From Bacillota bacterium (GTDB lineage Bacteria; Bacillota_C; Negativicutes; JAEYSJ01), in contig JAEYSJ010000139.1 of NCBI GenBank assembly GCA_023434855.1, positions 1 to 12,311 on the forward strand: a DNA stretch of 12,311 bases. The letters are read 5' to 3'. The notes below the pieces were generated by a model that ran no database searches, was not told where the DNA came from, and saw only the letters and a program-made list of their open reading frames with translations. Position 1 is the stretch's first letter; each line of letters begins with the position of its first letter. Position numbers and translations under genes: made by a program. Below are positions 6,946 to 12,311 of the stretch, piece after piece.

Positions 6946-7241
6946 CCCTTACCTTCACCACGGTCAAACTCGTCAGCGTGGATGTATTGTACCAGCATGA
7001 CTAATAAGGAATCGGCTAACAAATTATCTTCCTTATCTGCTTGATCTGCTATAGCTTTGGCTTTTATCAAGTCCTGCGGATAAAGAGTACTACCGATATA
7101 ATTGTGTTTCTTAATCGCATCCAGCATTTTATTAAAGTATGACTGATAAAGATCAAGCTGTGAAACTCTCATCGTAACGTAATATCCGTCACGGTCTACG
7201 AAAGCATCAGGGTCAGGCTTTTTATTTGAGGACCAGAACAT
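6927..7241 (-). CDS. Hypothetical small soluble protein
   Basis: Encodes 104 aa from the ATG at 7241, chosen because AGGGGGA (7247-7253) sits 5 nt before it. A longer in-frame start at 7328 would run inside the preceding gene. It begins MFWSSNKKPDPDAFVDRDGYY, followed by helices LYQSYFNKMLDAIKKHNYIG and DLIKAKAIADQADKEDNLLADSLLVML, and ends in an acidic and Gly-rich tail. There is no membrane segment and I recognise no family. It follows the membrane protein gene by 14 bp and is followed by the overlapping 39-aa frame, so the three probably share one transcript. Confidence 0.7.
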   Translation of the reverse strand: MFWSSNKKPDPDAFVDRDGYYVTMRVSQLDLYQSYFNKMLDAIKKHNYIGSTLYPQDLIKAKAIADQADKEDNLLADSLLVMLVQYIHADEFDRGEGKGWVRVV

Positions 7242-7255
7242 AACAATCCCCCTAA

Positions 7256-7600
7256 CTACTTTGATGGTGACTTGTGAGCTATCGGGGACTGCCATGTCCC
7301 AACAATGTAGTTGCCCAGCATAGTCCACGCTGTTTCAATAAATGAACCAACGAACAGAATACTTTTGGAACCTAATGTCATAGGCGTCTCCCCCTTTTGC
7401 ATCACCCAAAGTCCTACAAATCTAATCAAACTTAGACCTAAAGCAACTAGCATGACTATGAGGGGACTACATACGTCCTGGCTTAGGCTGGCTGCCAGCA
7501 GGGGCACAACTGCCCCCGACAACCCACAAACATTTACATATTCTACCAGAGAGCCTAAGAGTCCTCTATCTGATTGTGGTAGTCCCGTCTTTGGGTACAA
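7256..7600 (-). CDS. Small membrane protein with excisionase-derived upstream sequence
   Basis: About 114 aa if the TTG at 7600 is used. There are three hydrophobic stretches at about residues 25-40, 44-67 and 80-101, with a basic loop and KSPSK tail, so it is a small integral membrane protein of holin-like size. The start is unsure. The TTG has GGGAG directly against it, and a GTG preceded by GGGGG at about 7507 would give an 83-aa protein. Upstream of the TTG, the open frame reads GLIGHGSQTIREL, the same protein segment as in the excisionase (SLIGYGPQTIREL). The 5' end may therefore be a fusion with an excisionase remnant. Function is unknown; it is first in the small leftward cluster. Confidence 0.6.
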   Translation of the reverse strand: MYPKTGLPQSDRGLLGSLVEYVNVCGLSGAVVPLLAASLSQDVCSPLIVMLVALGLSLIRFVGLWVMQKGETPMTLGSKSILFVGSFIETAWTMLGNYIVGTWQSPIAHKSPSK

Positions 7601-7601
7601 C

Positions 7602-7640
7602 TCCCGTATCGTCTGTGATCCGTGTCCTATCAGGCCTGCT
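7602..7640 (-). pseudogene. Fragment of an excisionase gene
   Basis: About 39 bp that match 5153-5191 of the excisionase gene at all but 4 positions. On the minus strand it encodes GLIGHGSQTIREL in place of LIGYGPQTIREL. The excisionase start, ribosome binding site and wing are missing. It adjoins a copy of the terminator that in copy 1 lies about 195 bp from the same codons, so a deletion probably joined them. Confidence 0.7.
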
Positions 7641-7641
7641 T

Positions 7642-7675
7642 AAAAGAAAAAGGCCTGTATTTTTTTACAGGCCTC
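7642..7675 (-). terminator. Lipoprotein gene terminator (repeated copy 2)
   Basis: A GGCCTGTA / TACAGGCC stem with a T-rich loop, followed leftward by TTTTTCTTTT. It lies 32 bp beyond the lipoprotein stop codon. The sequence is nearly identical to 5385-5416. Confidence 0.85.
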
Positions 7676-7706
7676 ATCTACTTTGGAATTGATATGTAAT
7701 TCTATT

Positions 7707-8159
7707 TTACTTTATACTAGGTCCCCAAAGGCTGTCCCATGTCGCGACGGTTCGATCCGATTGTTTATGTCTAACGATTATATTGAAATCATCATAAGTA
7801 AACTCTAGCTTTCGCGCTCCAGTCATACCACCCCATAACATGCCAACTTGTTTTATAAAGCCTAGTTGTGTATCTTTAGAAATATAATTCCATCGATCAT
7901 TCACATAAATAATTAGTGTATTAGGGTTTTGGAAGGTTAAGCCTGCATAAATACTCCCGTATTCATTATGTTTACTTTCCACTATATTAAATGATTCCAT
8001 CATTTCTTGCAGCCCACCGTTATAATTTGTTTTCGGTTTTTGTTTGGTCTGTTCTGTAGTAGTAGGCTTCACTTCTGCAGCTTTTTTCTCATCTCCACAG
8101 CCAGTGAGTATAATAGTTGAAAGAAGCACCATAAATACTAAAACCAAAATCCTTTTCAT
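7707..8159 (-). CDS. Small lipoprotein of unknown function
   Basis: Encodes 150 aa. The signal peptide MKRILVLVFMVLLSTIILTGC carries a lipobox LTGC with the lipidated Cys at residue 21, so the protein should be anchored on the outer face of the membrane. A Lys/Thr/Gln-rich linker (about 24-45) leads to a compact domain of about 100 residues with FNIVESKHNEYGSIYAGL, LIIYVNDRWNYISKDTQ and WGGMTGARKLEFTYDDFNII. I cannot name the domain. AGGAGGAG precedes the ATG by about 10 nt. It has its own promoter-like elements upstream and a terminator downstream, so it is a single-gene unit. Lipoproteins in mobile elements may serve in entry exclusion; that is only a possibility here. Confidence 0.85.
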   Translation of the reverse strand: MKRILVLVFMVLLSTIILTGCGDEKKAAEVKPTTTEQTKQKPKTNYNGGLQEMMESFNIVESKHNEYGSIYAGLTFQNPNTLIIYVNDRWNYISKDTQLGFIKQVGMLWGGMTGARKLEFTYDDFNIIVRHKQSDRTVATWDSLWGPSIK

Positions 8160-8194
8160 TGTAGTCCATCTCCTCCTACGTTATTATCATATTT

Positions 8195-8224
8195 ACTTTA
8201 CACCATTATTCCATATTTTGGCAA
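8195..8224 (-). promoter_or_regulatory. Candidate promoter of the lipoprotein gene
   Basis: TTGCCA (8219-8224) and TAAAGT (8195-8200) are separated by 18 bp, a weak but acceptable sigma-A match, placed about 36 bp before the lipoprotein start. Confidence 0.3.
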
Positions 8225-8256
8225 TCAGTATCTAATAACGTCGATAATTGTATATC

Positions 8257-8311
8257 GCTAAAAAAATAAAATCCTTACTGTATCGCTATTTAAGGCAATA
8301 CCGTAAGGATT
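8257..8311 (-). terminator. Strong terminator of the right cargo operon
   Basis: A 9-bp outer stem (AATCCTTAC at 8270-8278 pairing with 8303-8311), a single mismatch, then a 7-bp inner stem with an 8-nt loop. On the minus strand it is followed by TTTATTTTTTT. It lies just beyond the decayed small gene at 8327. Confidence 0.88.
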
Positions 8312-8326
8312 TCAAAATTCACACTA

Positions 8327-8619
8327 TCACGTTTCAAATGCAGTTGCGGCTTTCCAGCAAGATTATAACCACATTCGTTCTGATTCTCCTAAAATCAAAT
8401 CGCTTGCTCGCCCATCTTTTACGCTGTACGGCTGAGTCCACCCAGCATCGCCACCGCGTAGCTCTCCTACTTTTGATTTACGATGATAGGTAAACACCCA
8501 TTGCTCACCATAGTCGTTTTCGAAGTAACCGTAATAAACGTTTGGTTCATCATTTGTGATATGAGGAGGTTCTCCACAGCCCCGTGTTTGTTCCTAATGA
8601 TGAAAAATGGTTCACTCAT
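8327..8619 (-). pseudogene. Decayed small gene with frameshift and premature stop
   Basis: The ATG at 8619 has AGGAGG (8626-8631) 6 nt upstream and starts MSEPFFIIRNKHG. At the GGGG run at 8580-8583 one G seems missing. The original frame then loses protein character, while the adjacent frame gives CGEPPHITNDEPNVYYGYFE, NDYGEQWVFTYHRKSKVGEL and RGGDAGWTQPYSVKDGRAS. This ends LILGESERMWL at a TAA (8363-8365). Beyond it the same frame continues SCWKAATAFET to a TGA, which resembles the WL-x-ACW ending I recall in homologues, so the TAA is probably a nonsense change. A restored protein would be about 85-97 aa. The pattern YYGYFEN..GEQW.F....G.LRGGDAGW belongs, from memory, to small uncharacterised proteins. 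It is the last gene of the cargo operon, 22 bp after the 148-aa gene. Confidence 0.65.
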
Positions 8620-8641
8620 CTTATCCCTCCTAAAATTCATG

Positions 8642-9088
8642 TTACTTTTGGGGGTTAAGTATTTCATCTAGTTTACTTATCCGTTGTACTCGATAAGCTT
8701 TAACCTTCTCTTTGTTAATTAGTGGGACCAGGGTGCGACTTTCCGCATCTAGTTCAGGAGGCAGCTGATACTTCTTTTCTTCTGTATAAACCAGAAGCCC
8801 CGCTTTAACCATTTCTTTGAGTACTTTATTAAGTATTCGACGCCTACCCTCTGTACCAAGATTCCTCTCAATATCTTCTGCCGTAAGTGGGGGTAATTCA
8901 TATGAGTATAGATAATCAAAAATATCTAATGCCAAGAATTGCTGGTATTCATCTTCAAGATCTAAATTGATGTTTCGTCCTGCCAGAGAATGGGCGCTCG
9001 TAAAGGATATTAAGCCATCCCACGCCATATCTTCGGCCATTGATTGAATCTTCGTCATGTCTTGTAAAGGTGTTCGTTTTATTTTCAT
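8642..9088 (-). CDS. Hypothetical protein with a winged-helix-like segment
   Basis: Encodes 148 aa, with AAAGGGG 8 nt before the ATG. The N-terminal third is acidic and helical (MAEDMAWDGLISFTSAHSLAG). Residues about 50-110 (FLALDIFDYLYSYELPPLTA, then RRRILNKVLKEMVKAGLLVY) have the helix-turn-helix plus beta-hairpin rhythm of a winged helix. The C-terminus is a Lys-rich helix. No catalytic motif is visible. It follows the 342-aa gene after 99 bp and precedes the decayed small gene, so it may be part of the same leftward operon. A DNA-binding or regulatory role for the module is plausible but unproven. Confidence 0.7.
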   Translation of the reverse strand: MKIKRTPLQDMTKIQSMAEDMAWDGLISFTSAHSLAGRNINLDLEDEYQQFLALDIFDYLYSYELPPLTAEDIERNLGTEGRRRILNKVLKEMVKAGLLVYTEEKKYQLPPELDAESRTLVPLINKEKVKAYRVQRISKLDEILNPQK

Positions 9089-9187
9089 TATTATGACCCC
9101 TTTAACTGATCATTTAACCGCTTTTGCACTAGAAGCGAGTACCTTCTAAATATTGGCTATTATTTGCTCATTATAAGTAGAATCTCT

Positions 9188-10216
9188 CTATTCTAAAGCC
9201 TGTTTCGAATCCATATACGAAAAGAGAACACTACCTACAGTCAGGTATTTTTTTGCACGCATTTCCCATCCTGGTGGTTGTTTCAGTATCTTCTTTGGCT
9301 CTGCAGGGATTTCTTCGAGTGAGTATACCGTTTTGGCATTAGAAACAACTTTTTTAAGTATTCCCACCTTCATTAAATATACAAATACTTCATCAGAACT
9401 AATCGGGTAATCAATTAGGTTATAATCACATATTTCCTTAATTAAGAGTTCTCTGTCTGGACAATGGTCTTTTTTAGCGGTCCTTTCCAAACTCTTACTG
9501 ACTACGCTTAATAACTCCTCTTTGGTTTCAAAGCAAGCCTCTTTTCCCCCACTAGTGCTATGTGAATATAGATCCATCAGCACATCAATAATACTTGTAG
9601 GTAAATATGCTGACCACTTATCCATCAGCACACTCGGGATTTTACAGAAGCGGCCACTATACTCTTCTTGCGTATAGAGGAAAAGTGACTCCTCTATTTC
9701 AAGAACTGAACGCCACAATGAGTAATGGTCTTGCTTGAAATTCTTTTGCATAGATTTCCCAATCTCTTTTTTTGTTTCTTTTGAGGGAGAAAACCATACA
9801 AAACTTTCGAATATCTCTGGTTTATTAAAATCAAAAACTTTGCTAAAAACCGCGAATACATTAGCTAAAGCTTCTTGGCTCCACACACCGATATTATACT
9901 CCCTGCCTGTCATTCCTAGTTTTTCATATTGTAACTTCTGAAGTGTAAAATATAAATTCAAAACATCAGGCTTGTCCCCAAATTCCTCAACAATGCCGTA
10001 GTAATGATCAATTTCAAGAGGGAATGGTCCTAAGGTAATTTCGTTACGTTTTAAATTAGCCGCTGGAGCGTGGCCGAAAAGACGGTACACCACGCTTCGT
10101 TTCCCAAAATCATTAGGATTATTTGTTGGCGTGTAGACGAACCCTTTTCTTTTGAGTTCTTTAAATGCCTCACTAAGAACATCGTGAGGTAATAATAGAG
10201 TTTCTTCCATCTTCAT
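9188..10216 (-). CDS. Large hypothetical protein coupled to the HEPN-like gene
   Basis: Encodes 342 aa with no membrane segment. Residues about 1-110 are mixed alpha/beta (FKELKRKGFVYTPTNNPNDF, RNEITLGPFPLEIDHYYGIV), the middle is helical (QEALANVFAVFSKVFDFNKP, FWSVLEIEES-like pattern), and about 255-320 (LLIKEICDYNLIDYPISSDE, VFVYLMKVGILKKV) look like a winged helix. I recognise no family or catalytic signature. Its ATG overlaps the TGA of the HEPN-like gene by 4 nt (ATGA), so the two are translated together and probably work as a pair. It could be the partner, sensor or neutralising protein of the HEPN-like protein; this follows from context, not from motifs. Confidence 0.8.
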   Translation of the reverse strand: MKMEETLLLPHDVLSEAFKELKRKGFVYTPTNNPNDFGKRSVVYRLFGHAPAANLKRNEITLGPFPLEIDHYYGIVEEFGDKPDVLNLYFTLQKLQYEKLGMTGREYNIGVWSQEALANVFAVFSKVFDFNKPEIFESFVWFSPSKETKKEIGKSMQKNFKQDHYSLWRSVLEIEESLFLYTQEEYSGRFCKIPSVLMDKWSAYLPTSIIDVLMDLYSHSTSGGKEACFETKEELLSVVSKSLERTAKKDHCPDRELLIKEICDYNLIDYPISSDEVFVYLMKVGILKKVVSNAKTVYSLEEIPAEPKKILKQPPGWEMRAKKYLTVGSVLFSYMDSKQALE

Positions 10217-10803
10217 TGTGCTCTACCCCTTTTTAGATTTTCTACTATTACCGCTTCACCTTTTTTTCCATACTTCGCTAAAATGGGACTATATAAAAAC
10301 AGTTCTGCTGCCGTTGGTAAACGACCTAATGTTGAAGAAACAATGTTCGTTATCACTTCCACAGCATTATTTTGTTTATCTCTTTTTAAACGAGAATTGA
10401 TTACTCGAACAATTTCTAGCAACACGCTATATCCTATTTGAACGGTATTATTAGTAATTTCAGTTTTAGTTCGTAACGCGACTTTCGGGTGAATAAAATT
10501 GCGAAAATCACGTATCTGATCCGCTAGCTTATAAAGCTCTTCCCCAATCACGTCATGCTGTTTCGCAAAGAATAGTAAATCTTTCAGTTTTAATTCTCTT
10601 TTCTCAAACCCATCTATACAACTTTTTATATCTTCATTGTGATTTAAATAATAATATAATACAGCTTCGATTAAACTACCGATTAGTACGATAGAAGCTT
10701 TATATGCTTTGGCATTATAACAGCTTAAGAATTCCTCTAAGTCTTGTGTACACTGTTTTCTGAGTTGTTCATCAGAAATAAATTTAAAAAGCCCTTCCTC
10801 CAA
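10213..10803 (-). CDS. HEPN-domain-like protein (candidate RNase or toxin component)
   Basis: Encodes 196 aa from a TTG at 10803, favoured because AGGTG lies 6 nt upstream. An ATG at 10824 without a ribosome binding site would add 7 residues. The protein is all helical. KASIVLIGSLIEAVLYYYLN is followed by QIRDFRNFIHPKV, which contains R-x6-H (or R-N-x2-H-P), the signature of HEPN domains, placed after two long helices as expected. Active HEPN proteins cut RNA in toxin-antitoxin, abortive-infection and CRISPR-linked systems; others are inactive or only dimerise. The C-terminal third (VEVITNIVSSTLGRLPTAAE) is unassigned. It is coupled to the 342-aa gene by ATGA. HEPN assignment is by motif only. 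Confidence 0.72.
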   Translation of the reverse strand: MEEGLFKFISDEQLRKQCTQDLEEFLSCYNAKAYKASIVLIGSLIEAVLYYYLNHNEDIKSCIDGFEKRELKLKDLLFFAKQHDVIGEELYKLADQIRDFRNFIHPKVALRTKTEITNNTVQIGYSVLLEIVRVINSRLKRDKQNNAVEVITNIVSSTLGRLPTAAELFLYSPILAKYGKKGEAVIVENLKRGRAQ

Positions 10804-10893
10804 AACAATCACCTCGTAAATCATCAAATGAATATTGTTGGTATTCTACAACGATCAGATATTTCCCTATAAAATTCCAATTTCACATGAAAG

Positions 10894-10920
10894 AAAGCCT
10901 AGACAAATTGTCTAGGCTTT
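10894..10920 (-). terminator. Terminator overlapping the stop codon of the gene above
   Basis: A perfect 13-bp self-complementary hairpin (AAAGCCTAGACAA at 10894-10906, its complement at 10908-10920), followed leftward by TTTC. The TAG stop of the 336-aa gene (10912-10914) lies inside the stem, so ribosomes finishing translation would cover the hairpin. Confidence 0.75.
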
Positions 10921-11922
10921 TTGGTTACGAAGAAAGGTATTTATGTCGATTTGAGGCTCATACCTAATTGGGCAATTCTCGTTTCTTTCCGACTCAGGAA
11001 CTTCCTTTAAGATATATGGAACGGCCAGTTTGCCAGAAGAGAAAACACAACAGATGAGAAATGCTTCGGCAAACTCTAATAGAAACTGTGTTATTGCAGC
11101 CATTTCCTCACCGATATCCTGTTTACTACTTCCACGAAGTTCCCATTCGGGCGGCTTAATCTTATTACCAGGCGCTACGGTAAAGTTCTTAATTGTTAAC
11201 TTCTCATCCTCAGGATGTTCCTGAGCATTGCGGAGACTAACAATATGTTTTATTGTTCCCTCATTTTCGTTCACTAGTTTATATAAAGTATTTTGCTCCC
11301 CAAACTTCTTCAGTAAAATATCGCGGATCTTATGAAAATGGGGCCCATGACAATCGGTATCATAAAAAATATTAAAAACTTCCGCCAATGACTGTAAAAA
11401 ATTCTTCGCATTTGATAAAAATCTAATACACTTATCATCCAGCCCAGTCACATAAGGAAACGGATTGTATACCCTATTCCTGGTATCATATTGAATTTCC
11501 CCACATTTTATCGACTTAATGACCTTTTGTACTTCGGATGACATCTCTTGCGAAATAGAATTACAGATAAGAAGAAGTTCTTTGCACTGCCTCATAAAGT
11601 GCATTATCTTATTCTTCGATTTTTCGTCGCGGATGGCAATTTTAATAAACTCCTCAGACTGCACCATAAGCCGAGCCACTATCTCGTTCCCACAACCTAC
11701 TCCTGGCATGGGTGTTACAACCCACGACATATTGGGATCAATTTCTTCGGGATCGAGGTCCTCTGGAGACTGTATTTGAAAAGTCATATCCACCTTATAT
11801 ATTTCCGTAAAACCAACACAAGAACATTGACTAATAATTCTACCTGTTCCACCTTTGAGTTCCAGTGTGCAAGCTCCATGTCTAGGAAGATTGTTTTTCG
11901 GATTATTAACGGGTTCATTCAT
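10912..11922 (-). CDS. HEPN-like hypothetical protein of 336 aa
   Basis: The ATG at 11922 is preferred because AGGTGG (11931-11936) sits 8 nt upstream; a GTG at 11934 overlaps that site. The N-terminal 60 residues look beta-rich (ACTLELKGGTGRIISQCSCV, TEIYKVDMTFQIQSP). A helical region follows (CKELLLICNSISQEM, FLSNAKNFLQSLAEVFNIFY), then TIKHIVSLRNAQEHPEDEKL, whose R-N-A-Q-E-H fits the R-x4-H HEPN motif (about residues 231-236). A final hydrophobic helix (FLLEFAEAFLICCVFSSGKL) is about 20 residues long and may be buried rather than transmembrane. It has its own terminator and an inverted repeat upstream, so it is transcribed separately from the second HEPN-like gene but lies in the same direction. 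Function is unknown; a HEPN-type RNase or scaffold is possible. Confidence 0.78.
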   Translation of the reverse strand: MNEPVNNPKNNLPRHGACTLELKGGTGRIISQCSCVGFTEIYKVDMTFQIQSPEDLDPEEIDPNMSWVVTPMPGVGCGNEIVARLMVQSEEFIKIAIRDEKSKNKIMHFMRQCKELLLICNSISQEMSSEVQKVIKSIKCGEIQYDTRNRVYNPFPYVTGLDDKCIRFLSNAKNFLQSLAEVFNIFYDTDCHGPHFHKIRDILLKKFGEQNTLYKLVNENEGTIKHIVSLRNAQEHPEDEKLTIKNFTVAPGNKIKPPEWELRGSSKQDIGEEMAAITQFLLEFAEAFLICCVFSSGKLAVPYILKEVPESERNENCPIRYEPQIDINTFLRNQKA

Positions 11923-11952
11923 AAGCGTAACCACCTATATCTATAGTAGACA

Positions 11953-11973
11953 ATGTTAGTTCATCGCTAACAT
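11953..11973. promoter_or_regulatory. Inverted repeat upstream of the 336-aa gene
   Basis: Arms ATGTTAG (11953-11959) and CTAACAT (11967-11973), 7-bp spacer, 31 bp upstream of the ATG and within the probable promoter. It is a candidate operator; no regulator is known. Confidence 0.35.
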
Positions 11974-12117
11974 CTATGCATATCTAAAAAACGTGAAAAA
12001 AGGCTTAGTTCCCATTACCCGTGTATCAGATTGCTAACCTTTTCGCCCAGCCTAAATATAAATTAGTTCATTTGTATATTTTTCTGTATAAAACCATTGT
12101 TTCCTGCAAAATAGCAG

Positions 12118-12134
12118 TTGTAGCGCGGTTGTAG
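12118..12134. repeat. Candidate right arm-type integrase binding site
   Basis: TTGTAGCGC-GG-TTGTAG, the same 10-bp-period pair as at 792-808 with two differing bases between the copies. It lies 50 bp inside the right att repeat and in the same direction as the left pair. Confidence 0.55.
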
Positions 12135-12145
12135 TTTTCGGGCAT

Positions 12146-12174
12146 AAAAAAAGGGGTTGCATCTCTGCAAACCC
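12146..12174 (-). terminator. Terminator supplied by the element to the tRNA gene
   Basis: On the minus strand the stem GGGTTTGCA / TGCAACCCC (9 bp with one G-T pair, loop GAGA) is followed by TTTTTTT. It begins 10 nt after the tRNA CCA end and replaces the native terminator displaced to 591-621. Confidence 0.88.
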
Positions 12175-12184
12175 TTGATTTCTC

Positions 12185-12260
<76 letters not shown>

Positions 12261-12280
12261 ATGTTCTGTTGACATAGATT

Positions 12281-12309
12281 ATTATAAGACATAAAAAATC
12301 AAATGTCAA
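12281..12309 (-). promoter_or_regulatory. Consensus promoter of tRNA-Ala
   Basis: TTGACA (12304-12309) and TATAAT (12281-12286) are separated by exactly 17 bp, a perfect sigma-A promoter, ending 20 bp before the tRNA 5' end. A 9-bp inverted repeat (TGTTGACAT at 12267-12275, complement at 12303-12311) frames it. Confidence 0.92.
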
Positions 12310-12311
12310 CA

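Noticed and set aside
6660..7004. A 114-aa rightward reading frame
   Set aside because: It lies antisense to several leftward genes that have good ribosome binding sites, has none itself and shows no protein-like pattern.
8248..8493. An 81-aa rightward reading frame
   Set aside because: It is antisense to the decayed gene and its terminator and has no ribosome binding site.
8467..8667. A 66-aa leftward gene read in a single frame
   Set aside because: Only its first residues from 8619 are convincing; after the G run the real coding continues in the adjacent frame, so I describe it as a broken gene.
11548..11946. A 132-aa rightward reading frame
   Set aside because: It is the antisense shadow of the 336-aa HEPN-like gene and lacks a start signal.

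Overview
The window looks like chromosome from a low-GC, spore-forming member of the Bacillota. The evidence is a CotF-type spore coat gene at the left edge, strong AGGAGG-type ribosome binding sites, consensus sigma-A promoter elements and a tRNA with an encoded CCA end. A Sporomusa/Pelosinus-like host is my guess only; no species can be fixed from sequence reading.

Most of the window (about 630-12230) is one integrated mobile element of about 11.55 kb. Its right end carries a complete tRNA-Ala(GGC) gene (12185-12260, minus strand). The last 46 bp of that gene, from the anticodon loop to CCA, are repeated perfectly at 630-675, so these are the two attachment sites. The element supplies a replacement 3' half for the tRNA and its own tRNA terminator (12146-12174). 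The native terminator (591-621) is left next to the orphan att copy. Short 10-bp-period repeats just inside both ends (792-810 and 12118-12134) look like integrase arm sites.

The recombination and replication module runs leftward: excisionase (5251-5036), a broken HUH-type replication initiator (5029-4547), an AT-rich region with three inverted repeats (4290-4482, candidate origin or recombination site), a short serine recombinase (4279-3437), the tyrosine integrase (3307-2135) and a strong terminator (2060-2111). A five-helix membrane protein of unknown role (1991-840) lies between the integrase and the left att site.

The middle (5385-8160) is a patchwork of small uncharacterised genes: one rightward conserved hypothetical gene, a leftward cluster of small proteins including an overlapped 39-aa reading frame, and a lipoprotein. 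A degenerate fragment of the excisionase gene plus a copy of the terminator found upstream of it recur 2.3-2.4 kb away, at 7602-7673. This points to an older duplication or a composite origin.

The right part (8327-11922) is a leftward cargo module. A 336-aa protein with an R-x4-H HEPN-like motif has its own terminator. It is followed by a second HEPN-like protein (R-x6-H) that overlaps by ATGA a 342-aa unknown protein, then a 148-aa protein with a winged-helix-like segment, then a decayed small gene with a frameshift and a premature stop. The two HEPN-like proteins, the tight coupling and the position inside a tRNA-borne element make this the best candidate for an undescribed defence or toxin-type system. 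That function is inference. All family assignments come from reading motifs; no searches were run.
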